Source: JAWODU01 sp046483125 (lineage in GTDB: Bacteria > Verrucomicrobiota > Kiritimatiellia > UBA8416 > JAWODU01). Taken from it: DNA of 64,000 nucleotides. Under the pieces are notes generated by a model. The model had not been told where the DNA came from. It was given only the letters and a program-made list of their open reading frames with translations, and searched no databases. Shown one piece after another: positions 32,460 through 40,901 of the stretch; position 1 is the first letter of the stretch; every line of letters begins with the position of its first letter. Made by a program: the position numbers and the translations under genes. The stretch is from the NCBI GenBank assembly GCA_046483125.1, contig JAWODU010000019.1:1-64000 (forward strand). Reading direction: 5' to 3'.

Positions 32460-35400
32460 ACCATCTGCGGCGAGATACACGGTGATCTCGCTGACGTCGC
32501 CTTCGCGGATGCGGCGGGCAAGCGGGTCATCGACGGAGCATCCGCTTGCCTCCGCTGAACCGCCGTCTTCGAACCGGAGCACGTAACGCGCGGGAGAGAC
32601 CCCGTCTTCGCCGAAGGTGTTCTTCTTCCCGGGGTTCACGTAAACCACCAGGGTCCTGTTGAAAAGCACGAAGGCGTAGTGATCGGCGGGCAGAACGGAT
32701 TCTCTTGTTTCTCCATCCCTGAGCCAGTTGACCTTCCGTTCCGCGCGGGCGAACAGCCACGCGGGCAGTACGGGCCGGAGACGGAAACGAAGGCGGCCCC
32801 CGCCGTCCGTCTCAAAAGGCGCGTTGCCGCAGTTGGCGTGTATCCACATGTCGTGAAACTCCGCAGTGGCCCCGCTGAGACGCGCATAGAAACCCCGGCC
32901 GTGCCACTCCCGGCACGGATGCGCGGAAGTGACCAGGAAGGAGGAATTCTCCAGGACCGAGCGGCCGTAGCGTTCCGGGGGCTGGAAGGGAATGAGGGCT
33001 TTTCGCATGTCCCGCCAGAACTCGGAATGCAGTCCGGATTTCAGGACCTCCAGCAGGAACTTGTACTCCATGTGCAGCCATATGGACGCGTTTTCGAGAT
33101 ACCCCGGCGGCCAGGCGCATGCCGCTCCCATCTGTTCGTAAACTCTGCCGAGGGGCTCGCTGACCCGGTACATTTCAAGCTCGGTATCGTAAAGCGGGGA
33201 GTTGCGCACCGCCAGATACTGGCTCCGGGCTTCATCCTCATCCCGGGAGGACCTGAGGTAATGCATCGGCCCTTCCAGAAAGTCCGTCAGGCCGTGCTGT
33301 TCAAATCGTCCGGGCACCACCACGACGCGGCCGTCTTTTTTCACGGTCTCGTACTCGACAAGCCGGTGATAGAAGTAGCTCGTAATAAGACCGGTTTTCC
33401 CGTCAATGGCGCGTTCAATGCCGCTGTCCAGTTTTTCGCGGCACGCCTTCAGAAAAGCCGCGGCCGCGTTCGCCCCAAGTGTCTTTTCCTCCCCGTCTAT
33501 GCCGTCACGTGTTGAAGCACGGAAGGTTTCCTTGGCGGTGTTCGTGCGGTCCCAGTATTCAAACAGCGAATCCGGATCGTCGCCCGCCGTATCCCGGAGC
33601 GCCGCGCTCACCGCGTCCACGAGGTCCGCGACTTCCCCGGGCAGTCGTATTTCAGCCGACCCGGCGTCCGGGAGGACGTCCGTCAACAGGTCCACAAGCC
33701 TTCGAAGCTCTATAGTTTCGTTTATGCTGGACCCGAAGTGGCGGGACATATCGTGCAGAGCGTCGTTCCAGTTGGCTTTTCCCGCTTCGAATTCAATGCC
33801 CATTCCGAAGGGATCCAGCGTGGCCATTTTCACCGGCACCAGCGCGAAGAGCCTCTCGAACAGAGACGTTTCGTAGACTTCTCCGGCGCCGCGGCCGATC
33901 CTTACTCCCTGGACCGGAAGCGGCAGAGGCGGCCAGGGCTCGCGGTTCGTATCCAGGAAATTCTTTTGTACCGGTATGCCGTCTTCAATCACTACGCGTT
34001 CTGAACGCGGTCTGACAAACGCTTCGCCGCGGCAGAAACGGTAAGTCCTGTCGTCGAAGAAAAGTTCTTTCCTGCAGTCGGGATAGAGGGAGAGAAAGCT
34101 GTCTATGAAATCCAGGTTGTAGTGGAAATGGTCCGTCCAGAAACCGCTGATGGTGTCGGCTTTGTGCACGGCAAAGCTTTTCGCCATTACCCGGCCGAGA
34201 AATTCCAGCGGCTGTACGGCGGTTTTAATTCTGTTTTCGGCAACGGCCGTAAGAAGCCCTCCCGGGGTGAATTCTCTTTTCAGTATCTCCGTCAACACGG
34301 CCGTACCTTCACCTCCCGCCCCGGCTTCGGCAGCGGCTTCGCCCGGAACGACGCCCTCTTCAAGCCTGAACACAGTTCCGAAAAGGTAATGCGGATTGTA
34401 ACCGTCCAGGAAAATCATATCTGTATAGGTCCGGATATTGCTCTCGAGGACGTCGGGGTTCACGTAAATGGCGTTGCGCTGGTTCTGCGCTATATCCCGG
34501 TACCCGCCGTTGCCCTGGGACCAGAAACACGGTTCCACTTCGAAATGATTGTAGTCGCGCTCAAGGTCCCCGTGAATTCTGGAATAGACGTAAAAGACCC
34601 GTTTGCGGCCCGAAGCATCCGGAAGGTTAACCGGCAATCCGCCCCGCAGTACGTTATCCAGAAAAGTCGCCCGGCAGTAGTTGTCGTACGTAACGTCCGC
34701 GGAGAAAACGGCGCAGGGATTGGTAATCTCACTGATCAGGCGGCGGTTTTCCTCCCGCTTCTGCTTAAACCAGCCCGGGGTACACGCGGAGGCGGAGATA
34801 CTCTCCAGTTTTGCCCGCCCGTTGACGTGCCCGTAAAGCGCGTGAATTGCGACGGTTTCGCCGGGGGGGATTTCCACGGATTTTGCCATCATCGCGGTGA
34901 AGAGAAGCCCTTCGCAAAGCTGGCCGCGCGGCACACTGAAAGGCGCGTCGAGAAAAGCGCGGGGAAGGTCAAGGCCGGTGTCCGGCCCGAACACGCATGC
35001 GGGATCCACAATCGGCGGCATCAGCCCCTCTTCGTCACAGTGAAGGGCGAAATGTCCGCCGCCTTCCGCGCCCTGCGCCGACAGTTTGCGGGTCTGGAAG
35101 ACGGGCGCGCGGTTTTCCAGGTTGGCCGCCACCGCCGTGCCCGAACGCGTGTTCATCATGTGCTTGATGTCCATGTGGTCAAGGCCGAACGGCAGGACCC
35201 TTGGAAGACCGTCGATCCATTCAATTGAGACTGTTTCACTGCCGGTATTGGTGACGCTGACGCGGCGGGCAAGAGCAGGGTACAGTTCCCGCGGGACAGT
35301 CATGAAGGTAACGTTGACTTCAACGTTGAGACGCGGGTTTATTTCTTTCAGGTTCAGCTCGGCAGGATTAAAGGAAAGAGTAGATACACAGCCGTACTCG

Positions 35401-35702
35401 CGGGGACCCCTTCCGGGCCGGAACGGTTCGTAATACTGCCCCGCGACTTTCAGGAACGTGCGGAAACCGCCCAGGGGCGTCAACCGGTAAGCGTCCACCG
35501 CCGGTGAAAAATCCAGCATGGCTCCGGACTTGTTGCGCACGCCGAATGAACTCACGCACTGTCCGCGGTTGACGAAGAAACACCAGAGCGGCACGCCGTC
35601 CAGGCCGGCCACTCCCGGAAAGAAATTCGCGAAAGGCGCGGCGTTGTTGTAGTTCTCGATGGTTGTGGAACCATCTTCGGAGATATCATAGCTCACTTTC
35701 AA
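32445..35702 (-). CDS. Large GH94-like (cellobiose-phosphorylase-related) protein
   Basis: A 1085-residue soluble protein. The N-terminal 300 residues are a beta-sandwich like that of GH94 enzymes, followed by an (alpha/alpha)6-barrel. Landmarks are EVEPCFWSQGNGGYRDIAQN (about 388-407), with the RDxxQ motif of the family, and GKANWNDALHDM (641-652), which aligns with the WND acid-catalyst region of GH94. The overall length exceeds the usual 800 residues. It may phosphorolyse or hydrolyse a beta-glucoside or glycosyl osmolyte, but the canonical DWND is NWND here. No signal peptide is seen. It closes the long osmolyte operon, 18 bases after the STN gene. The TTG start is weakly supported. Confidence 0.7.
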   Translation of the reverse strand: MKVSYDISEDGSTTIENYNNAAPFANFFPGVAGLDGVPLWCFFVNRGQCVSSFGVRNKSGAMLDFSPAVDAYRLTPLGGFRTFLKVAGQYYEPFRPGRGPREYGCVSTLSFNPAELNLKEINPRLNVEVNVTFMTVPRELYPALARRVSVTNTGSETVSIEWIDGLPRVLPFGLDHMDIKHMMNTRSGTAVAANLENRAPVFQTRKLSAQGAEGGGHFALHCDEEGLMPPIVDPACVFGPDTGLDLPRAFLDAPFSVPRGQLCEGLLFTAMMAKSVEIPPGETVAIHALYGHVNGRAKLESISASACTPGWFKQKREENRRLISEITNPCAVFSADVTYDNYCRATFLDNVLRGGLPVNLPDASGRKRVFYVYSRIHGDLERDYNHFEVEPCFWSQGNGGYRDIAQNQRNAIYVNPDVLESNIRTYTDMIFLDGYNPHYLFGTVFRLEEGVVPGEAAAEAGAGGEGTAVLTEILKREFTPGGLLTAVAENRIKTAVQPLEFLGRVMAKSFAVHKADTISGFWTDHFHYNLDFIDSFLSLYPDCRKELFFDDRTYRFCRGEAFVRPRSERVVIEDGIPVQKNFLDTNREPWPPLPLPVQGVRIGRGAGEVYETSLFERLFALVPVKMATLDPFGMGIEFEAGKANWNDALHDMSRHFGSSINETIELRRLVDLLTDVLPDAGSAEIRLPGEVADLVDAVSAALRDTAGDDPDSLFEYWDRTNTAKETFRASTRDGIDGEEKTLGANAAAAFLKACREKLDSGIERAIDGKTGLITSYFYHRLVEYETVKKDGRVVVVPGRFEQHGLTDFLEGPMHYLRSSRDEDEARSQYLAVRNSPLYDTELEMYRVSEPLGRVYEQMGAACAWPPGYLENASIWLHMEYKFLLEVLKSGLHSEFWRDMRKALIPFQPPERYGRSVLENSSFLVTSAHPCREWHGRGFYARLSGATAEFHDMWIHANCGNAPFETDGGGRLRFRLRPVLPAWLFARAERKVNWLRDGETRESVLPADHYAFVLFNRTLVVYVNPGKKNTFGEDGVSPARYVLRFEDGGSAEASGCSVDDPLARRIREGDVSEITVYLAADGSVES

Positions 35703-35720
35703 GGGTACGATGCTTTCCTG

Positions 35721-36236
35721 TTACCTGATCTCGCGGCCCGGCTTTTCGATACGCGACTCTATCACGGGAAGAACGTCGTACATGCGTATCAGCATCTGCT
35801 CTTCGGTTGCGTCGGGCGAAACCACGAATATAACATTGCCCCGGACGAAGTACCTTAACCCCGCCATTTCCGTAACGACATCAAGAGTTTCTCCCAGCTT
35901 CAGTCCCCTGGCCCTGAGGGTGAGCGCGGGCAGGGTGATTTTTTCTCCGGCGCGCGGTTTCAGGGCCAGCACTATGTTGACGCCCTTCATATTTCCCGCG
36001 CCGGGATCGAGGTCCGCGCTTTTTGCCGTGAGAAAATCAAGGATATCCCGAACATCCGCCTGCCTGAAATCGATCTTCGGTATGGTTATATTTTCAAGTT
36101 TCCAGTTTGTGAGCCGGGTTCTTGCGGCTTCGCTGTTTTCACCCTCGCCGCACATGCCGGAAAGAGCGGAAGCGCATAGAACAAGAACAAATAAACCGCA
36201 AAACGGAAAACGGTCACTGGATCTAAATAAACTCAT
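35721..36236 (-). CDS. Exported protein with secretin/TonB short N-terminal (STN-like) domain
   Basis: A 171-residue protein with an N-terminal hydrophobic signal (CGLFVLVLCASALSGMCG). The mature part reads like the N0/STN fold of secretins and TonB-dependent receptors: IDFRQADVRDILDFLTAKS, then ITLPALTLRARGLKLGETLD and YFVRGNVIFVVSP. No secretin barrel follows. Short secretin-N-domain proteins are common in the PVC-type phyla and their role is unclear. It follows the asparagine-synthetase-like gene by one base, so it is co-transcribed with metabolic genes, which is unexpected. Confidence 0.75.
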   Translation of the reverse strand: MSLFRSSDRFPFCGLFVLVLCASALSGMCGEGENSEAARTRLTNWKLENITIPKIDFRQADVRDILDFLTAKSADLDPGAGNMKGVNIVLALKPRAGEKITLPALTLRARGLKLGETLDVVTEMAGLRYFVRGNVIFVVSPDATEEQMLIRMYDVLPVIESRIEKPGREIR

Positions 36237-36237
36237 C

Positions 36238-37701
36238 CTATTTGCCGGGGTCCCACCTGCCTACGAGCTTCTCGAAGGCAGGGCCGGGAAAGTTCTCCTT
36301 GAAAATCCTGTAATACCACATTTCCTTCGGAGAATTGAGCCTGTAACCGCCTTCCGTGTTCCGGCTCTCTTCCGTGAATGCGTCCTTTTCGAGCTTCCTG
36401 CCGGCTATTTCGTCCATCAGGTCGTCCGTTCCCGTACCGGCGGAAAATCTCAGTTTGACCCTCCTGTATATTCTGTCGGGCAGAAGGTCTCTGAAAGCTT
36501 CGCGAAGTATCCATTTTTCCACGAGCGTACCGTTCCCGGACGGATGAATTTTCCATTGCACAGGCGCTGAGTCCGCGAAAGCTATCACGTGCGGATCGAT
36601 GAAAGGAGTCCTGTAATTTATGCCGTTACCCATCATCGCCCTGTCTAGCCGCTGTACGGCAGTGTTGTAAGCTATGGCCACGAGCTTGTGCATCATATGC
36701 AGGCGGTCGAGATCCGTGGGCAGTTCCTTCAGAAGATGATATCCTCCGAAAAGCTCGTCTCCCCCTTCCCCGCTCAAGATGCAGTTTGTGAATCCGCTTG
36801 CCAGCCTGGAAGCGAACAGATTTGATATCGCCCCGCTGACGCAATCCTCGTCGAATGATTCCAGGATCCGGACCGCTTCCGGCACCATTGTCTCTATTTC
36901 CGAAGCGTCGAAAATGTGGACCTCGTGTTTCATGTTAAGGTGTTTAGCCATCAGTTCCGCGTTCTCCAGGTCCTGCGCCCCTTCCACCCCAACGGTCACC
37001 GCGGGCACTTCCGCTCCAATCTCTCTTGCCGCGGCGGCTATTACCGAACTGTCCAGGCCGCCGCTCAGAAGGCAGGCGCCGACGGCCCCGTCCTCTATGC
37101 GGCGTTTCACCGATTCGCTGAGAATTACGCGCAGTTTTTCAGCGGCTTCCCCCGCTTCGGCCGGCATGGTTATGTCCGGCTGGCGCGCCACGTACCCGCC
37201 GGTTCCGTGCCTCGCCGAATACGTAGTTGAAGGATGCATTTCCCACACGTCCTCAACCAGCCCGGACAGCGCCTTCATTTCGGAAGCGAAACACAGCGCG
37301 CCGTTCTTAGCCGTTCCAGCGTACAGGGGACGCACACCGACGGGATCCCTGGCAAGAACCACGTCTTTGCCGTCGTAAACCGCGCTGGCGAATACCCCCT
37401 CCAGATAGGCGGGAAAAGCCAGTCCGTGTTTCTCAAACTCATCCATCACAACATCCGCGTCGGACTGTCCCCGCGGCCGGTCGTTGTAAATTTCCCCATC
37501 CAGCAAAACAGCAATGTTGTCCTTTTGGGTAAACCCGTTCCCCCGCGCCGGAGAAAGACGCCCGGCGCAGACACCCAGGGCCGCCTGTTCGTACTGCCTG
37601 ATTTCACGGCTGTCGGCTCCCCGGTGCCGCATGGTTTCGATCATACCGGCTGCACGTTCTTTATCGCTTCCCGCCCCGAACATTCCCGCTATTCCCGCCA
37701 T
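36238..37701 (-). CDS. asnB: Asparagine synthetase-like protein without the N-terminal nucleophile Cys
   Basis: A 487-residue, two-domain amidotransferase. The start is MAGIAGMF; the family norm is MCGI, so the Ntn glutaminase nucleophile Cys is Ala. The remaining glutaminase domain is shortened. The synthetase domain is intact: PP-loop LLSGGLDSSV (about 214), EGGDELFGGYH, and the C-terminal substrate region. Such a protein could use free ammonia, or another partner's ammonia, to amidate an aspartyl-like acceptor through an acyl-AMP. The ATG has GGGAG upstream and an upstream alternative is not supported. It is embedded in a compatible-solute operon, so it may amidate a peptide or sugar-acid solute. 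Confidence 0.85.
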   Translation of the reverse strand: MAGIAGMFGAGSDKERAAGMIETMRHRGADSREIRQYEQAALGVCAGRLSPARGNGFTQKDNIAVLLDGEIYNDRPRGQSDADVVMDEFEKHGLAFPAYLEGVFASAVYDGKDVVLARDPVGVRPLYAGTAKNGALCFASEMKALSGLVEDVWEMHPSTTYSARHGTGGYVARQPDITMPAEAGEAAEKLRVILSESVKRRIEDGAVGACLLSGGLDSSVIAAAAREIGAEVPAVTVGVEGAQDLENAELMAKHLNMKHEVHIFDASEIETMVPEAVRILESFDEDCVSGAISNLFASRLASGFTNCILSGEGGDELFGGYHLLKELPTDLDRLHMMHKLVAIAYNTAVQRLDRAMMGNGINYRTPFIDPHVIAFADSAPVQWKIHPSGNGTLVEKWILREAFRDLLPDRIYRRVKLRFSAGTGTDDLMDEIAGRKLEKDAFTEESRNTEGGYRLNSPKEMWYYRIFKENFPGPAFEKLVGRWDPGK

Positions 37702-37731
37702 AGTCCAACTCCCTTCTTTTTTTCTCCCTGT

Positions 37732-38625
37732 TCAGAGCAGGCCCTGCTCTTTCAGAAACTGTTCCGCCACTTCTTCCGGTTCGCGTTTTTTTTCATCGAC
37801 CTGGTAGTTGAGCTTTCTCATCGTCTTATCGTCAATCAAACCGCCGAGACGTTCCAGGGCATCGACCGCGTCCGGATACTTCTCTTTAAATTCAATGCGA
37901 ATTACCGGGGCCGCGAAATACGGCGGGAAGAACTGCTTGTCGTCTTTCAGTTTTTGCAGATTGTAAGCGGCAATGCGTCCGTCGGTGGCAAAGGCGCAGA
38001 TTACGTCCACGTTGCCCTGCTCCGCCGCTTCATACATGATCCCGGGGTCCATGTCCATGGTGTTCCCGAAATCAAGCCCGTAGCGGTTCTTGAGACCGGG
38101 GTACCCGTCCTCACGTTCCATGAATTCGGCCGTGAATCCGGCCGTCAGGGTATCGCCAATGGCCCCGAGGTCGCTTATGGTGTCCAGGTTTTTTTCTTCG
38201 GCGAAGCTTTCGCGGACCGTTATGGCGTAAGTGTTGTTGAAGCCGAAGGGTTCCAGCCAGTCGCATTGATAGCGCTCCCTGTAAGCCCGGTCCACAGCCT
38301 CGTACGCTTCTTCGGGGTCCCGTATCACGTCTTTTTTCAGAATGGCCGTCAGGGCGGTTCCTGTGTATTCGGCGTACACGTCAAGGCTTCCGGATTCCAG
38401 CCCTCCGTGGCAGATCATTGTGCCTCCGAGGTTGAACACTCTCTTAACGTCCATGTCTGTTTCCGCCTCGATCACAAGGGCCATCAGTTCGCCCAGTATC
38501 AGCTGTTCGGTAAAGTTTTTCGACCCTACCCGGATAACGCCTTCCGTGTTGCCGCCGCCGCATCCGGATCCGGCTAGAATCGCGGCCGCCGCCGCGCACG
38601 CCGTTATGTTTTTTATTATATGCAT
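37732..38625 (-). CDS. Osmoprotectant ABC transporter, substrate-binding lipoprotein (OpuCC/ProX-like)
   Basis: A 297-residue binding protein with a lipoprotein signal (lipobox LAGSGC, lipid Cys23). The core matches the OpuAC/glycine-betaine-type family: IRVGSKNFTEQLILGELMAL, GGLESGSLDVYAEYTGTALT, and a C-terminal IDDKTMRKLNYQVDEKKREP segment. The conserved KNFTEQ start is typical of quaternary-ammonium binding proteins for choline, glycine betaine and carnitine. It is the last of three transporter genes in the order ATPase, permease, binding protein. Confidence 0.9.
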   Translation of the reverse strand: MHIIKNITACAAAAAILAGSGCGGGNTEGVIRVGSKNFTEQLILGELMALVIEAETDMDVKRVFNLGGTMICHGGLESGSLDVYAEYTGTALTAILKKDVIRDPEEAYEAVDRAYRERYQCDWLEPFGFNNTYAITVRESFAEEKNLDTISDLGAIGDTLTAGFTAEFMEREDGYPGLKNRYGLDFGNTMDMDPGIMYEAAEQGNVDVICAFATDGRIAAYNLQKLKDDKQFFPPYFAAPVIRIEFKEKYPDAVDALERLGGLIDDKTMRKLNYQVDEKKREPEEVAEQFLKEQGLL

Positions 38626-38638
38626 AACTTAACTCCCG

Positions 38639-39280
38639 TTATTCCGACTGCCTCAGTTTCTTTTTCAGTGCTTTCTCCGCGAGATGGAGCAGAAAATCGA
38701 CCAGCAACGCCAGTATCGAAGCCCCGACGACTCCCAGCAGTATGAGGTCGCGACTGCGTATGCTGAGTCCGCGGTTAATGAAATCGCCCAGGCCTCCGGC
38801 GCCGATAAGCGTGGAAAGTGTCGCGATACCGATATTGATCACGGTCGCCGTGCGGATGCCGGCCATGATAATGGGTGAAGCAAGCGGCAGTTCCACCTTC
38901 CATAACCTCTGTGTACGGGTATATCCCAGGCCGTTGGCGGCTTCCAGAATGGCCGGGCCCACATTCTGAAGCCCAGCATAGGTGTTGCGCACAATAGGCA
39001 GAAGCGCGTATAGCACCAGCGCCGTAAAGGCGGGAAGAAAGCCCATCGCGTTCATCCATACCTGCAGGAGGGCCAGCATGGCCAGACTGGGGATGGTCTG
39101 CACGACCCCCGCGATCCCCATCACCGGGCCGGCAAGCTTTTGATGCCGCCCCACCAGCATGCCAAGCGGCACGCCCACGGCCACGGCGAGCCCGCAGGCC
39201 GAACCCACCAGCAGTACATGCTCCAGTGTTTTACTCAGCAACATCGTGTGCCGTTCGGCGATAAGGTTCAGGAATTCCAT
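38639..39280 (-). CDS. Osmoprotectant ABC transporter, permease (OpuCB/ProW-like)
   Basis: A 213-residue inner-membrane permease with about five or six transmembrane segments. The EAA-like cytoplasmic loop is seen around LEAANGLGYTRTQRLWKVEL, followed by PLASPIIMAGIRTATVINIG. The short form is that of OpuCB/OpuCD subunits. Only one permease is encoded here, whereas Gram-positive OpuC systems have two; a homodimer is probable. The start overlaps the ATPase gene by 13 bases. It would import a quaternary ammonium osmolyte, chiefly by context with the MttB-type genes upstream. Confidence 0.9.
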   Translation of the reverse strand: MEFLNLIAERHTMLLSKTLEHVLLVGSACGLAVAVGVPLGMLVGRHQKLAGPVMGIAGVVQTIPSLAMLALLQVWMNAMGFLPAFTALVLYALLPIVRNTYAGLQNVGPAILEAANGLGYTRTQRLWKVELPLASPIIMAGIRTATVINIGIATLSTLIGAGGLGDFINRGLSIRSRDLILLGVVGASILALLVDFLLHLAEKALKKKLRQSE

Positions 39281-40038
39281 GACGCTTCCCGGTTAAGCTG
39301 TTTCAGTTGATTCGCCGGTTTTTCAAACAGGCTTTTTACAAAATCGGAGGCGGGGCGCTGAAGGATGTCATCTTTTGTCCCTACCTGTTCCAGCCGGCCC
39401 TCATGCATCACCGCCACGCGGTCGGCCAGTGTCAGCGCTTCGAAAATATCGTGGGTAACGAAAATAATCGATTTGCTGATTTCCCTCTTCAGCGAAAGGA
39501 ATTCCTGCTGAAGCTCGTCCCTGGTCAGCGCGTCCAGGGCGCCGAAAGGCTCGTCCATCAGGAGGTATTTCGGATCGGCCGCCAGACCCCGCGCAACTCC
39601 CACCCGCTGTTTCTGTCCCCCGGAAAGCTGATCGGGGTATTGAGAGCCGTACCGGTCGGGGGGCAGTTTAACCAGCTCCATAAGCTTCCGTGAACGATCA
39701 CGGCGTTTCTGCCGGTCCCAGCCAAGAAGGCGCGGCACGGTTTCAATGTTTTCCTCAACGGTCATGTGAGGAAACAGGCCGATGCCCTGGAAAACATATC
39801 CGATGGACCTGCGAAGTTCTACCTCGTCGCGGTCCATGATATTCCGGCCGTCCACCGTAATGATACCGCCCGAAAGTTCAATCAGGCGGTTGATCATCTT
39901 GAGCGTGGTGGTCTTGCCGCATCCGGAGGACCCCAGCAGAACGAGCGTTTCATCCTCTTCAACGGTCAGGGAAACGCCGTCCACCGCGTATGTACTGCCG
40001 CCGTCAAAGGACTTTCTGACTTCCTCGAGCTCAATCAT
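39268..40038 (-). CDS. Osmoprotectant ABC transporter, ATP-binding protein (OpuCA/ProV-like)
   Basis: A 256-residue ABC ATPase. The Walker A is GSSGCGKTT, the signature LSGGQKQRVGVARGLA, the Walker B YLLMDEPFGALD and the switch His in FVTHD. The sequence continues with the ALTLADRVAVMHEGRLEQVG region, as in glycine-betaine/carnitine transporters. The C-terminal CBS domains of full ProV/OpuCA proteins are missing, so osmotic sensing through CBS is unlikely. The start overlaps the sucrose-phosphatase-like gene's stop as ATGA, joining sucrose synthesis and osmolyte import in one unit. Confidence 0.92.
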   Translation of the reverse strand: MIELEEVRKSFDGGSTYAVDGVSLTVEEDETLVLLGSSGCGKTTTLKMINRLIELSGGIITVDGRNIMDRDEVELRRSIGYVFQGIGLFPHMTVEENIETVPRLLGWDRQKRRDRSRKLMELVKLPPDRYGSQYPDQLSGGQKQRVGVARGLAADPKYLLMDEPFGALDALTRDELQQEFLSLKREISKSIIFVTHDIFEALTLADRVAVMHEGRLEQVGTKDDILQRPASDFVKSLFEKPANQLKQLNREASWNS

Positions 40039-40886
40039 GTCCGGGATTCCGTCGAAGGCGTTTTGAGGGTGAAGTCCTCGGGAATTTCTCCGAACCTGAC
40101 GAGACCTTCGATAATTCCCGAAACATAGTAACCATTCAATTCGCCCATTCCCTCCGCCACCCGCAGGAGATGCTCCATGCCGTTTGAACGCATTGCCTCT
40201 TTCACGGCGGTTTTTACTTCGGGAATGGCGTTTCGCACTACTATGGCCCTGTACCCCGCCGTCAGGGGAAGCAGATCGTTCCCGCTGTCTCCGCAGTAAA
40301 TAATTTCCTCTTTTTGAACTTTCATGGATCCCCGCAGGTATTCCAGAGCTTCAAGTTTACTGGCGGCGCGAGGCAGTACGTCCAGAAGACCCCGGCCCCT
40401 TGTTTCGTCGACGCTGTAGATAACGCGGAAATCCGGACAGATCTCTCCAATAGCTTTCTTTACCGCTTCGACAGTATCGGACCCCTTTTCCGGATGGTCC
40501 AGGTAATAGCTCAATTTGAACTCGTTCTGATTCCGCGCTTCCTGGAGCCGGAGATCCGCCAGCGAGGCCAGGGCGTTTTTGAAAGCTTCGACGTCCCAGT
40601 TGCGCGTCGATTCCTCGATTAAACGGATGTACCCTTTGTCTTCGGTGAACTCCCTTCCGTCCAGGTCGTATATTTTCGTGCCCACCTCCGCCACCGCGTA
40701 CAGCGGCAGGGGAGGATCGTATTTTTCCATGCCTTCGAGTATCTGGTCGCGGTTGCGGCCGGTTACGTAAATCAGCGGAATTTCCCGTTTGCGGACGATT
40801 TCGCCGAACAGCCGCATGGAGTTATCGTATTCCTGTTTCCCGTTGGGGAAAAGGGTCCGGTCCAGGTCGGTGGCAATCACCGTCAT
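40035..40886 (-). CDS. HAD-superfamily phosphatase, sucrose-6-phosphate-phosphatase-like
   Basis: A 283-residue HAD phosphatase of the Cof/SPP group. Catalytic Asp residues are in ATDLDRTLF at the N-terminus, followed by the IYVTGRNRDQI motif II, and the terminal GDSGNDLLPL motif. A C2 cap is inserted at about 80-200. It probably removes phosphate from sucrose-6-phosphate made by the GT4 enzyme upstream. Mannosyl-3-phosphoglycerate and trehalose-phosphate phosphatases are close relatives, so the substrate is context-based. It lies 15 bases after the GT4-GalT fusion and is coupled to the ABC transporter by ATGA. Confidence 0.8.
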   Translation of the reverse strand: MTVIATDLDRTLFPNGKQEYDNSMRLFGEIVRKREIPLIYVTGRNRDQILEGMEKYDPPLPLYAVAEVGTKIYDLDGREFTEDKGYIRLIEESTRNWDVEAFKNALASLADLRLQEARNQNEFKLSYYLDHPEKGSDTVEAVKKAIGEICPDFRVIYSVDETRGRGLLDVLPRAASKLEALEYLRGSMKVQKEEIIYCGDSGNDLLPLTAGYRAIVVRNAIPEVKTAVKEAMRSNGMEHLLRVAEGMGELNGYYVSGIIEGLVRFGEIPEDFTLKTPSTESRT

Positions 40887-40901
40887 GGTTCGTTCCTCCG
40901 G

